Positions 34,901-45,448 of a stretch of DNA of 64,000 nt are shown piece after piece. The number at the start of each line of letters is the position of its first letter. The first letter of the stretch is position 1. Origin of the DNA: Nemopilema nomurai (taxonomy: Eukaryota > Cnidaria > Scyphozoa > Rhizostomeae > Rhizostomatidae); contig ML133387.1 of the NCBI GenBank assembly GCA_003864495.1, forward strand, positions 2,243,200-2,307,199, given 5' to 3'. A model generated the notes under the pieces. The model did not search any database. It worked only from the letters and a program-made list of their open reading frames with translations, and was not told the origin of the DNA. A program made the position numbers and the translations under genes.

Positions 34901-35949
34901 CAAGCTTAGAATAACATCAATGACAGTTAGGCAGAGACTTAGAAAATTATTTAATGAATTTTGTTAGCACAGTAAAACACTTGTGCAAAGTCAGCACTGT
35001 AAGCAAACGAAATAACTCTCACACAAAATTTCAAATTTAACTTGAAAGAGTGGAAATGAAAGTTTAGATGATTGCATGGCTTGACACCTGCTAGAACATA
35101 CGTGACGCTGTTTTATGAATGGTTCATTGATGAGTAGACATTTTGTCCGTAAACGTAGATAGAATACTGTTACTGCATAGTCCAACAACATTAAAACAAG
35201 TCAATATACGGTGCCCCCTTTAATGGAAAAATGTGTATAAACATATACTGGTGCTTTCTGGGTAAACAGTAAACAAAGAGGGTATGTTTTTCGCGCCTGT
35301 TGCCCCGAAACCTGCCTCAGCATGTAGTCCCCTTGTTTTGACGGGAACGAAAAGGGAAAATGAACAGATTTGGAAATGATCTGGAATAAGTTTTGTTACC
35401 ACAATTTTTTTCCTCTGAGCCATCGCTACAATCTTCCTCCCCATCACAGACCCATGCGTCTGGGATACAAGATTGACGGCTCTTGCACTTGAATGATTTC
35501 TCTGGACATTTGAACTCTGAAAAGCAGTAACATTTAAATCAAATACAATATGATATGATTTAATAATTGTCTTCTCATTGAGAATCTTATGGCGACTGAA
35601 GTATGATGCGGCTTAAAATACTTGTGTGTCTCATTAAACGAGAAAAAACAATATTTACAAAGCGATTTGTGGTGGGGCACAACTATTAACACTGGCCTAA
35701 CGTTCAACGCAAATAAGATCCCTGCTTTCATAATACATAATTTTGCACTAGTCGTGTCAAATAGGGGTCAATATGACATCTGAACAAAGCTGAAAGTGTT
35801 GAGATAACATTACAAGAGCGCCTAAAGGCCCTACAGCATACAAATATAATAACCACGTTACTTCGTGACTTACCAGTAGTCTGACAGTCACAGAGTTCCG
35901 TCATAAACAACAAAGTTAAACCAAGACTCAACAGAGGCCAATGCAGCAT
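22945..35949 (-). CDS. VLDLR-like: VLDLR/LDLR-family endocytic receptor, 16 exons
   Basis: Sixteen exons with consistent phases give about 891 residues, close to vertebrate VLDLR and LDLR (860-873). The order is signal peptide, eight LDLa repeats with DGSDE calcium motifs, two EGF-like domains, a YWTD beta-propeller, two further EGF-like domains, a short linker, a membrane helix ([20 protein letters not shown]) and a cytoplasmic tail with the NFDNPVY internalisation motif. Vertebrate LDLR-type receptors have one EGF after the propeller. The second one here is unusual. There is no obvious Ser/Thr-rich O-glycan domain. The protein should bind lipoproteins or other ligands at the surface and enter clathrin pits through FDNPVY adaptors. 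The last exon (seven codons) is the least certain. Confidence 0.93.
23303..23378 (-). CDS. VLDLR-like: VLDLR-like exon 15: FDNPVY tail
   Basis: A 76-bp exon, phase 2 to 0. [18 protein letters not shown] matches the conserved LDLR-family endocytosis tail. Acceptor TTTTCAG|G, donor ACG|GTTAGT. Confidence 0.94.
23607..23706 (-). CDS. VLDLR-like: VLDLR-like exon 14: transmembrane helix
   Basis: A 100-bp exon, phase 1 to 2. A ~22-residue hydrophobic helix ([20 protein letters not shown]) is followed by basic YRHLRSNYR, the stop-transfer side. Acceptor TTTTAG|GC. Confidence 0.9.
24481..24596 (-). CDS. VLDLR-like: VLDLR-like exon 13: extra EGF end + linker
   Basis: A 116-bp exon, phase 2 to 1. Acceptor GCCTTCAG|A, donor [21 protein letters not shown] closes the EGF begun in exon 12, followed by a polar, proline-bearing linker. 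Confidence 0.82.
25025..25115 (-). CDS. VLDLR-like: VLDLR-like exon 12: extra EGF, first part
   Basis: A 91-bp exon, phase 1 to 2. Acceptor ATCTTAG|GC, donor [22 protein letters not shown] carries the first EGF cysteines. Confidence 0.82.
25819..25950 (-). CDS. VLDLR-like: VLDLR-like exon 11: EGF-C
   Basis: A 132-bp phase 1-1 exon with [27 protein letters not shown]. It is the usual EGF directly after the propeller. Donor ACGA|GTGAGT. Confidence 0.9.
26157..26560 (-). CDS. VLDLR-like: VLDLR-like exon 10: YWTD propeller, second half
   Basis: A 404-bp exon, phase 2 to 1, with [47 protein letters not shown] and VYHPLRQP. The donor CAG|GTTCGC is weak, but the phase fits. Confidence 0.94.
27230..27635 (-). 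CDS. VLDLR-like: VLDLR-like exon 9: YWTD propeller, first half
   Basis: A 406-bp exon, phase 1 to 2. It opens with [13 protein letters not shown], then a YWAD blade and a KLYWTDTG blade with WIGRK. The donor is AAG|GTATGC. Confidence 0.94.
28736..28861 (-). CDS. VLDLR-like: VLDLR-like exon 8: EGF-B
   Basis: A 126-bp phase 1-1 exon with [33 protein letters not shown]. Acceptor TTTTAG|AC, donor TTG|GTAAGT. Confidence 0.92.
29642..29884 (-). CDS. VLDLR-like: VLDLR-like exon 7: LDLa 8 + EGF-A
   Basis: A 243-bp phase 1-1 exon. A degenerate LDLa ([13 protein letters not shown]) is fused to an EGF of calcium-binding type ([27 protein letters not shown]). Vertebrates encode these two on separate exons. 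Confidence 0.94.
30230..30619 (-). CDS. VLDLR-like: VLDLR-like exon 6: LDLa 5-7 in one exon
   Basis: A 390-bp phase 1-1 exon with three LDLa repeats ([32 protein letters not shown]). The third has D in place of the usual S. Human LDLR also puts three repeats in one ~380-bp exon. It is strikingly GC-rich compared with exons 3-5. Its acceptor abuts a minisatellite. Confidence 0.95.
30621..30780. repeat. 21-bp minisatellite beside splice acceptor
   Basis: About seven copies of a 21-bp unit (GAAATAACGAATAACAACAGT and shorter variants) lie in intron 5 of the VLDLR-like gene. On the minus strand the unit is pyrimidine-rich, and the last copy forms the tract leading into the CAG acceptor of exon 6. 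Confidence 0.9.
31419..31742. repeat. 161-bp tandem duplication in VLDLR-like intron
   Basis: Two nearly identical 161-bp copies (31,421-31,581 and 31,582-31,738) differ by a handful of bases. A frame runs through them on the + strand ([11 protein letters not shown], or [17 protein letters not shown] in another frame), but I recognise no protein. Confidence 0.88.
32106..32228 (-). CDS. VLDLR-like: VLDLR-like exon 5: LDLa 4
   Basis: A 123-bp phase 1-1 exon with [20 protein letters not shown]. Acceptor CTTGCAG|TG, donor GCC|GTAAGT. Confidence 0.93.
32701..32823 (-). CDS. VLDLR-like: VLDLR-like exon 4: LDLa 3
   Basis: A 123-bp phase 1-1 exon with [18 protein letters not shown]. Acceptor TATTAG|AA, donor GTG|GTGAGT. 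Confidence 0.93.
33338..33466 (-). CDS. VLDLR-like: VLDLR-like exon 3: LDLa 2
   Basis: A 129-bp phase 1-1 exon. The LDLa has WVCDGDKDC and DDGSDEKSC. Donor GCG|GTTAGT. Confidence 0.93.
35400..35516 (-). CDS. VLDLR-like: VLDLR-like exon 2: LDLa 1
   Basis: A 117-bp phase 1-1 exon. The LDLa has six cysteines and ends [10 protein letters not shown]. Acceptor TTTTCAG|AG, donor GTG|GTAACA. Confidence 0.93.
35874..35949 (-). CDS. VLDLR-like: VLDLR-like exon 1: signal peptide
   Basis: ATG at 35,949. [15 protein letters not shown] is a clear hydrophobic signal. It ends in phase 1 with donor CTG|GTAAGT. Confidence 0.88.
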
Positions 35950-38574
35950 AGTCTTTATTCCTTTGATTGATGTATTTCTATATATCTTTAATCAGCGCCT
36001 AATAACAAGGAAAGAACCATGTCTAACACACCCAGACATGGCAACTCTTTGCATTGCGATTGTTTACAACGTGTAGTGTTGGAAGCTCAGTCTAGCAAGT
36101 CACGTTACTTTCTTTAAACAACATCTTCCAGACCAACCAATGACTTTAGATATAGCGGCTACGTACTTGCCGGATGAGATTTGGAAACGAGAGGGGGGAT
36201 TATAAAAAATTACTGGAATTTTTCAATTGAAACAAAATGTAGGCCTTTACTCCTTTAACATATATTTTTATATCAAAAACATTTCTGCTTAGCGACCATC
36301 TTTTTGAAGACGCCTTTTAGAAAACCAGGAAATAGTATAAAAACTCGCCAGCTCACACATTTGAAAAGCTAAAATCATCTATCCAAAACAATGTTTTCCC
36401 CAGAAGATAGGGAAAACCTAACACCCACTATTCCGCTGTTTCTTTAGAGGACAAAATGGCCGTATATAAAATAATGTTGTACAGGGGCAAATAAGTTACT
36501 TTTAAGTCAATAACTAAATGACCGCAGCAGATACGGGCTCGGCAAGCAGTAATTCAAGAAAACTAAAAAAATAAATTGGCAGCGAATTATCAAGCAAATT
36601 TGTGCAACAAGAATAACACCACAGACATTTTCAACGAAGCTGGTCCTATGTAGTACCCTTGAGAGGGGCAGTGGCTGGTCTTGAGCAATCCCAAGGGCTA
36701 GCATCTTGGCGTGGCCAGATGAAAAGATCACTAGACCAAGAAGATTTTGTTCGAGAGGAATTATTACGCTTTTTAAAAGGAACCTACCACAAGGCCTAGT
36801 TCCAAAAGTTCCTTATTCGTAGACCTCAAGTCATCAGATTTTAGTACCAAAAGTTCCTTAATTTTCATTGCACATCAATAAGCCTTAACACTTAATAGAG
36901 AGAGGGGCGAGATAGACTATGCGAAAACTACTCAATAAAGTACTTGACACACGAATAGCAAACAATCTATGCGAATATTGGCTGTAAATTAATGGAACGG
37001 GCTTTTTAGCTCTTGATGCTTGCAGTTATAAAAAATTTTCAAATCGAAAAGTTCCGTTTTTGGGATTTCGTTTTCAGTAGTATAAGTTCTTTATAAATTT
37101 CGGCCTTCTACATGCAGGTTCCTTACAAAGTGGGTCCCAGACGTGCTAATCATCGCACGCACAAAACAAAGAATTTGCAACAAAATTTTTTAAAACTGCT
37201 TATGTTTCCAACATTTTCAAAGCAGCGGTAACTCAAAGTCGCACGCGCAAAGTAATCAAGGCGTGCGAAATGCCGCACATGGCCTATATTCATATTACAA
37301 AGACTGCTCTATGGGCCTGGCAATGTCAGATTTTTGCATTGGGCTGGCAATGTGACTTTGAAAGTTGGCAACTTTGGCGTATATCTGCTTACAGTGTTGT
37401 GATGGATTACCACTATTTAATAAAACAGAATATCCCATTCTTTTTTAAATTTGAAGCATTCGTTTCAATACAAAATCTTCCCTAATGCCAAACTCTCCCT
37501 AAAAATTCATGTTAATTTTCTCCATTAATTTTAATCATAAACCGAATTTGATTGTTTTTCACAACCATGTGTACCTCAAACTGGTTTCTAAATCATTACA
37601 CTCACTGCCTTGCTACATTCAAAGTTCATCTGTGCAAGCATTAAAATATAATTTCAATGAGGAAATTTCTAATTTCATGGTTGCCTTCAATAGGAAACTT
37701 TTGTCCCGAAAGGGCTTTTATACAGCCAACAATCCAATATAAAATATATTAAATGTCATGATTGCTATCTAGAGATTTTTTATTCAAGCTGAAACTGAAC
37801 CTGTAATTTTGTGACCAACTACAGGAAAATTTGCTCTTGATCAAAATGAACTTGTTATATATGTATCAAAGTATGTAGTAGCTTGCAATTGCTGAAGTAA
37901 ATTTCCAATTTAACAGAAACTTTATAGTAAACTTAGAATAATCTTTTCTTTGAATGCTATGCTTTCCTTTGGCAAATGCCTTCTCTCAACATTTTCTAAC
38001 ATTGTATGGAAATGTATCTATGCTGTAGCTTCTACAAAAGTGCACAAGAAAGATGTAGTTTAAACCAATATATTTAAACCTTTTGGATAATTGTTACTGA
38101 AAAAAGGTACTAAAAGAATAAGTCAAATTATCAAAATAAGACGGGATGTAGTGTTATTTGACTTGATGAATTGTGGTGTACTCAATTTCTGACATTCCAT
38201 CAACTGCCCAAATAAAATTGATTTCTCAAATGCAACATTTAAGAATTAATATCCATTGCCATATATATGTTGAAAAAATGAATAGATCAAATGTTTTCAG
38301 CTTCCAACTAAGTGTCAAAGTAATTTGGTTTTTATTCTCATGGGTTAGCAATTATTGATAAGCAGAGTCCTGTCACCAATTAACACCAGTTTCTAATGAA
38401 TTAACACATATACCAATTAGGAAAAAATCAAAGCTTACACCTATTTCAATACTATTGACTTTCAGAGGGAAGGAATATGGATAGTTAGAAAGAAGAAGCC
38501 AAGGGAAGAAAGCCACAAAATCAGTTACAAAAATCAGTTGCAAAAAGACAAAATGCAGTTCATTTTATTAAGTG

Positions 38575-38910
38575 AAATACTATAAGAAACAAAGATAAAT
38601 GTCAGCTTGGGTAGAATGATGTGGGCCTAAGCTACTTCTAGTCCCTTGTGGTAATGACTCTGAACTTAACACACATGCAGTCCAGCTAAATAAATATTGG
38701 TCATTCAAAAAACTGTTTTCAACTGATAAAATAAACAGCTGAAATGTTTCAAGGAAGAAATAAAATTCAACTGAGACAGAGTGATATGACCCTATGCTAT
38801 TTCGGCTCCCTTATTTTAATGCCTATGAACAATACACACATTCGTTCCAGCTATATAAATATTGGTCCTTTTAAAACTGTTTTAAACTGATAAAATAAAC
38901 AATTGAAAAT
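38575..38910. repeat. Diverged ~165-bp tandem duplication
   Basis: Two imperfect copies share CCAGCTAaATAAATATTGGTC-like blocks at 38,682 and 38,847 and the AACTGATAAAATAAACA block after them, offset by 165 bp. Function unknown. Confidence 0.7.
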
Positions 38911-41346
38911 TTTTAAGCCACTGTGGAGGATTGGAAATTCGCTGTTAGAATTAGGATGTTTACTCCTGTAACGTTTCTGCGAAACTCTACGATACACAAC
39001 ATCTGTTTTTATGTCATCTGTCAACAGCTGTCAGCTTGCTGAACATGTTTTATTTTACGTGCACGAATATTTTGATTTTGTATAGCTTGCTGTGATACCG
39101 TCTTGCTTTGAACCAAGCTGTGGCTTATAGTTGAATAATTTGCAGATGGAGAATTAATTCATGAGAAATCGGAACAAATTTTGTTTGTCATTAAGATTCG
39201 TCATAAAAAGCGAATGGCGGGCACATGACCTGATATTCTTTTACGAGCGAAAACACATCTACCCATTAGTAATTTGCATTGTTTCTAAGAGAAGCTTTGA
39301 CGTTGATTTTAAGCCAAAATGTCAACAAAAACTAAATATTAGCCTCATCCATTTTAATAATATCGGTATCATAATACTAATCATAATACACCGCGCGTGT
39401 CCCACGCGAATAGGTTTCGAAGCGTCATTAAAATAAAGCTGTTTTGTACTAACCTGGTCAACCTTTTAGCGATGAAACATGTTTTACTTCGGCTAAAATA
39501 AGGTCAATAATAATGATAGACCCCTTTTCCAACCAGCATGCTAAACTTTGCATTTAGGCCACCTCAAAATATGAGTCATGAAACGCCTGTGTGTGAATTT
39601 CAAATCCGATTTGGCGGGACACCAAAAGCTAGGATGTTATGCTATCGCCTTATGACATCTAGCTGAAAAAAATTACGCTTAAGTTTATTTTTCTAAAGCT
39701 TCCAGTTTAATTGATATCGACCACAACACGTTCAAACTCGACTTGGTCACCGGTAGTTGGAAAACAATCAGTTAATCATCAATTGATAGCGATTTGAGGA
39801 ATCCACGCTTGGGCCAATTCATTCGGAAGATCACTGTTGATCAGTGAATCATCAATCTATGAATTAACTTGACATGTCCCAAGGAAATCGGATATCATCG
39901 AATTTGATACATTGTTTTCGCGCTGTAAAGGGCGATATCCAATGACGTTCTTTAAAAAAACAACAAGTGTATCAAAATCAATCGTTTGGAAGGAGTTTTC
40001 AACATATTTCTACCACCGTTTTCATCGTACGCCCCCTGACTTTTTTGGTGAATCAATTTAATTATAAAACGAAAATTGTTGTGGACTTCGTAGAACTTTT
40101 ACGCATAACAATTATTTACGCAGCCAGAAATATCAGAATGATGGGCTGAAACTGTTGCATGGGCTCCGACGCAGGTTGGAAAGTGGAGGGGCCAAGGGAA
40201 ATTTTAACAATGATAACAAAAGCTGTTTAAAAAAGCCCTATTGCTTTACAAAAAGGTGAGGGGCCATGGCCCTGTGTTGAATGACTCTTATTCGAACATG
40301 TGAGAACCCGCAAAGGCACAAAATGGCCAGATCCCGTATAAGAAATAACAAGCTGATGGTAGACGTTTGCAGCCAACAGTCAAATTTGGAAGTAGTTTAC
40401 TTGCAGTGGCCGATGGGCCCCCTATAAAATCTAGCGAAAAGGGCCCCATCTTTACAGAAAAAGGACCCCATTTTATGAATATGAGGCCTTACGGTATCCT
40501 ATTACGAATGATAAACGTCATGGATGACATTAAAACTGAGGTTGAGTATATTGTCATGGCATGTGGTTGTAGAAAGGATTGGGTTAAAATTAAATTGTGA
40601 TGTCTTTGACTTGTGTAGGTTATGAAAGGGAAATAGGGATTTGGATCTTTTATATTATGGAATTCTCTGTAACTCCTATTTGTCGTAGACCCAGGTGCAG
40701 TTCACTTTGATTTATGCCTGTGGCAAGGGTCGAAGCTCGCAACAAAGGAGTTGTGATTCAGTAGTTAACTTTAAAATAAAACTCCGGCGTTAACCTTCTT
40801 TTTTACTCAAGCCATGGCATTAAGATAATGCAATGCAAAATCTAGTTTTAACACGAACGGGTAAAGGTATTGCCTCATGGAATGTAAAATTGACATAAAA
40901 AAGATGTCAAGAAAATGACAAGAATTAGCCAAATTGCACATGATGGACCAATAAACTTTGAGTCGCAAGTGGTTTTCAGAAAAGAAGTCAAGGTTGTTGC
41001 AGAAAGGGGTCAGGACTGATTACTGGTTTCTTGGAATGCAACGGAAAGAAATGCAGCTTCTGGTAGAATTTGATTCAAATGGTTTTCGAAATGATAAACC
41101 TAGCAGTTTTGTCTACTGAAATACAGACAGCAAACTATTTGTAGCGGATGATTACCAAAAATTCAAGGGAGCCTTCTTGTTATGATTTAGCTATGATTTT
41201 CATAGCATTCAGACATGAAATTTTCGTACAGCTGTATAGAAAATGAATTTGATGAAAATATCTTCAAGCTGGCCCCAACTGTTACCATAGGATATCTGAT
41301 AGTGATAATAGGAAAGCTAAATCTCAATTTCAAAGCAGTTACCCAT

Positions 41347-41362
41347 CCCCCCCCCCCCCCCC
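41347..41362. repeat. Poly-C run
   Basis: Sixteen consecutive C residues. Its length may be uncertain in the assembly. Confidence 0.95.
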
Positions 41363-41374
41363 ATTATTTTGAGT

Positions 41375-41617
41375 TCAAGTTTTGTTGCTTTTTCCAGAAC
41401 TTTGGCTTGATTTGTCGCTATTAGAAGCCTTTTCTATTTTGGGTTTTTGATAGAAATTCGGACAATCCAATAAACGTTCAATGAATTCCTCATGGGAACC
41501 ACACCTTCTGCAAAAAGAATCAATATACTTTCCTTTGTAGTTTGCTATTAGGTCTGCCAACTCTAGTTCAAATTTTAGTAGGGATGAGGCTTCCTCGCAC
41601 CTCAGATATTCTTTCAT
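41375..41617 (-). CDS. Unknown 80-residue frame with CxxC
   Basis: ATG to stop, charged and protein-like, with DSFCRRCGSHEEFIERLLDC and a Ser/Lys-rich end. The CxxC-x13-C arrangement might be a metal site or a fragment of a transposon protein. No family was recognised, and it could be chance or an exon. Confidence 0.22.
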   Translation of the reverse strand: MKEYLRCEEASSLLKFELELADLIANYKGKYIDSFCRRCGSHEEFIERLLDCPNFYQKPKIEKASNSDKSSQSSGKSNKT

Positions 41618-41951
41618 TTTAAACTTACTATCCTTTAAGGGTCTGAGGTTAGTTTTCTTATCATTTTATCTTCGTTTTCTACAAGATGGTATCTTGTCCA
41701 AGATTACTAAAATCCAAATCAGACCGAATTTCATTATTTAATGTTAAATTTAAATAGAGTACTCTGCACCCATTTGTAATCAACAGCTCAACTTTATTAT
41801 TCCTGCTACATATGCTATGTTGCTTAGAAATTGACCGATTTTGATGAAGTGTTCACTTGAACACGCCCCAATTTTGAGACCACACCCCCTGGGCCCCCTC
41901 AGTTCTTCATGGCCGGTTAAAAATTCTGAGCCAGTCCACCACTGTTTACTT

Positions 41952-41958
41952 GATATGA
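41952..41958. other. hAT target duplication GATATGA, left
   Basis: Seven bases directly before CAGGGGCG, repeated exactly at 43,636-43,642. Confidence 0.75.
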
Positions 41959-43635
41959 CAGGGGCGTAAATAGACCAATAAGTTTGGGGGGGGGTGAAAA
42001 AGGTTTTTGCCCTGCAAAACTGAGTGGTGCCCTGTGACCTCGAAGCAAAGGTTTGTCTATAGGTTACTAGTGAAAGCTCTACCAATGTACATTTATCTTT
42101 ACCAATTATAATTTCTAGGCAATAAAAAAAATTTTGAAACTTAAATTCCTACGCAATACCTGTTTATCTACATGAGCAAAAATTTAGTGACAAAATTGAT
42201 TTTGCTGTAAAGCTTACATTTCACGGCATATTTTTCGGCTGATATTTTTTCATACATGAAAAAATTGATTCGTGTGGTCTCATTTTATTAAAGCCGATGC
42301 AACTTAACCTTGGACCAAGTGTTTACGATCTCTTTCAAATTTATCGTGTCTGTAAGGTCTTTCTCGCAAGCAAGAACAATTAAGTCATTAAGACGCTCAT
42401 CCTTCATCGTTGATCGAAGGCAGTTCTTTACGATCTTTAGCTTACTAAAAGTTCGTTCATCCTTTGCCACTGACACAGGGGCCGTGAGTGAGAGCTGATA
42501 CGCTCTGCACATTGAAGGAAAGACTGTCTGGTGCTCGTGTGCAAATAAGGCATTTGCTCTGGAAGAATTTGGGCATTTGACTGTGAGAACGTTGAGCGAA
42601 GTTCACGTTATGCAGAGTTGTGCTATTTTTTAAACAGATAAGAATTTAGACTGCTGATCGAAGTCTATCACTGTACCATTCCTGATAATAATCCTAGATA
42701 GTGACTTTTTGAATCATCCGTTGAAAAAGTGAAACATTAAGTATTTTAACTGCAAGCAATTGTGATTTGTTATTACGGATAAAACATGAAATACATTACT
42801 AATTTGCTGAGGTATACCGAAGGCTTAACTGTTTCCAGGCATCTCTTATTTAAGTAGTCAAAGAGTGAAATACTTACATTCCATATCTGGTTTGAATTTT
42901 CAAAGTGCAGCGTCGAGGAACCCTCACTGTGTATTGATCAAACAGCTTGTGCCAAAAGCTATGGTTTTAAAATGAAACTCGCTTCGCCACATTAAATTTA
43001 GCACATTCCGTTATTTGTGTCAATATCAACCTTGCACTCATAAACATATGTGCATCAATCATCATTGCATCTACTAGCTATGGCAGTTAGTTGCGAAATG
43101 CTTCCGAGAGTTTCTTAACTGTGATGTCATGAATGATGTTATGAAATGTTCCTAAACTTTTTTATCACGTCAAGAGACTCGCTTCCGTTCTGATGCTGTA
43201 TTTAGATGTGGGAAGTATATTTTTATCCCTTGTGTTTTGAGTTTTAGACCATCAGAGCAATCATGTTCTTAGATTTTACAACATTCCGTTGTTCTCTGTT
43301 TTATCATGTTTTAATAGTTTCTAAACCTTTTGCTTCGAGTACTGAAGCTTCTTAATTTTTTCTGACCTTCCAGCATTCGTTTCTTAAAGCCAGTTTCATG
43401 TAAAAATAATGAGTGTAACTGGTCTCTTCCTGTCATAACCTGTTCCCTTCGCTTGAATGCTATGTCAGGAAGGGAAAATCGGCGCAAATATGATATACAT
43501 CAATTTCAAAATTCTTCAACGAATTTCAGAGGTGGCGTTCCTGCGCTGCAATAAAATTTTTCTTGGTGCCCTGCGAAATCTACTATTTTTTAGATTGAGG
43601 GGGTGTCACCCCCCCCCCCGGGATTTTCACCCCTG
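41959..43635. mobile_element. Decayed hAT transposon, 1,677 bp
   Basis: The element starts CAGGGGCGTAAAT and ends with the inverse of CAGGGGTGAAAAT, then G/C runs inside each end (G9 near 41,986, C11 near 43,609). It is flanked by GATATGA on both sides. hAT elements normally make 8-bp duplications. Seven are exact here. It contains the C-terminal dimerisation domain of a hAT transposase in reverse orientation but lacks a full transposase, so it is an internally deleted or decayed copy. Confidence 0.82.
42288..42590 (-). pseudogene. hAT transposase dimerisation domain, remnant
   Basis: About 100 residues ending at the stop at 42,288. The hallmarks are AYQLSLTAPVSVAKDERTFS, then KLKIVKNCLRSTMKDERL and LIVLACEKDL, the hAT C-terminal family signature as found in ZMYM1-like and related transposases. 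The rest of the ~600-residue protein is not recognisable upstream. It probably derives from the element in which it sits. Confidence 0.88.
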
Positions 43636-43642
43636 GATATGA
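43636..43642. other. hAT target duplication GATATGA, right
   Basis: Exact second copy of 41,952-41,958, directly after CACCCCTG. Confidence 0.75.
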
Positions 43643-45046
43643 TTCCCCTTCCTCACTTGGAAGTTGTTTACTTAATAGGATTCAATAAACCTCTTAATAT
43701 GCAGCGCTAAATTCAGATCACCAGTTCGCTATGATGCACTTATGACTAAGAGCAGACTCGTTATCTCCTATAATAAGTGGGCAACTCAAATTAATATCCC
43801 GCGAACGAACATTTAGGAAGTTCGTCGAGCATTGATTGCAAAGTCAATATATGATGCATGGTTCTGCGAAAGAATGGTAAAAATTTCATATTGAATCTTT
43901 TTCGTACAACTATCTGAATGAAATTTCAAATAGTTGTCCACCAACTGTATAATATGAGCTTTAAGGAGAATTTCCATCTTTGTTTATGCGAAGCGCCTAC
44001 GCAGCAACAACCTGTCTGTGGTCCTACAATGAAAGAATGATGAGGTGTACCCATGGTGTACCTATAAATTTGGGCTAAGCCAGATGATGGGGTCTGATCT
44101 CAGGTGGCTTTATCATTTTTAAATGTCTTTTTGCTGCACAAGTCAATTTTCCCGTCAAAGGCATACGAAGGATTTTTCCTCAAAAGTCTGCAATTCTCTT
44201 TCAAACAGGGAGGGCAGCATTAAGAGCCACCAGAGGCATGCACCCCACAATTTGCTGATGTATTGTGCCTCTTCTTGGCCGTTTTCTCCAATTAGTGACC
44301 CTCAAACTCTTGAAATGCTGGCGGATCCACAAGGTTTCATTGGGTATTCTAATATGAAAGAATTGCCGATAACAAATCTCCCTCTTTCTGTAATATTACC
44401 TATAGATTTTTGCTCTTTAAGCGTTTGCTTGAAGAGTAGTGTTTTACCTCACTCGATATAATTTTCTTCTGTCATTTTCCCTTCTTTTGTCCGGATAAAA
44501 GAACAAAAGAAAGAAAGACTGGAATTCGGGGAAATTCACATTAATCTGTAGAGAAAGCATTGCAGTCGATTCTTTTGACGACGAAAACTTGTGGGGAAGA
44601 GATGCTTAGTCAATTGAAATTATGCAAAGACAAAAAAATTATGACGTCACAGAGCCACCGATTCAATTCGCGTCTCCTTATCTGCTGACATAGAAGAGCG
44701 AAATATATGCTGGAAAAGTGTCAAAAATTTGCACACCTCTTGGCTTACCTTACTGAACACCTCTGAATCTACCGACCTAGCCATAAAGTAGATTATTGTA
44801 TAGGTGGTGCGCATCCTACGAATATTTATCATCCTCCTGTAGGTAGGACAACCAGGCAAATGCTGTCAGTGTCTACGTACCCTGGGTATCAGACGTGAGG
44901 TAGTGTTTTCGTAAAGACTTGGTGATGGCCGTGCAATTTACCCACCACAAGACTGCCTACTTGCATCCCAGATAGATTCAAGCATTGTTCAAGCTATTCA
45001 AATCCAGAGAGGCAATAATTTCAGTTAATTTTCCCTTTTACTCACA
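43643..45046. other. Intergenic, no gene recognised
   Basis: Between the hAT element and the MITE. Short frames on both strands (for example at 44,123 + and 44,647 -) show no family signature. Confidence 0.5.
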
Positions 45047-45048
45047 TA

Positions 45049-45446
45049 CTGTAAATCCTCGAATTGGCCCCCCGCCTCGAAAAAGCCCCTCCCCCCATCG
45101 AATAAGCCCCCACCCTAGAACTACAAATTGCCAATAAGCCTCCCTCGAATAAGCCCCCCCCCTAGATTTTTGGATTTTCAACTCCTGAGGTTGCCTTTGG
45201 CATTTTAGTGAAATTACCGCAACAATTAATATTTTTGTTAATAATTTAATCAAATGTTCATAAAGAAATTCCAACTAAAATATACGAGGTCTTTAAATAA
45301 TGTCTCCTTCACTATTTACAGCGAGTTCCAGAATATTTTGTTATTAATCCCCCCCCCCTCGAATAAGACCCCCCTCTCAAATAGGCCCCCATCCAAAAAT
45401 GTCAAAAATAAATAAGCCCCCAGGGGGCTAATTCGAGGATTTACGG
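45049..45446. mobile_element. TA-flanked MITE, Tc1/mariner-like
   Basis: A 398-bp sequence flanked by TA. The ends are CTGTAAATCCTCGAATT and the inverse of CCGTAAATCCTCGAATT, continuing into GCCCCC. Its interior has several irregular copies of TCGAATAAGCCCCC. There is no coding capacity. A TA duplication and short TIRs fit a Tc1/mariner-superfamily MITE. Confidence 0.85.
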
Positions 45447-45448
45447 TA

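Larger units (their letters stand above)
35950..41951. other. Intergenic, no gene recognised
   Basis: About 6 kb upstream of the VLDLR-like start. The proximal part should hold its promoter and 5' untranslated region. Contents seen: a diverged duplication at 38.6-38.9 kb, a 16-C run at 41,347 and one unknown small frame at 41,375. Nothing else was identified. Confidence 0.5.
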
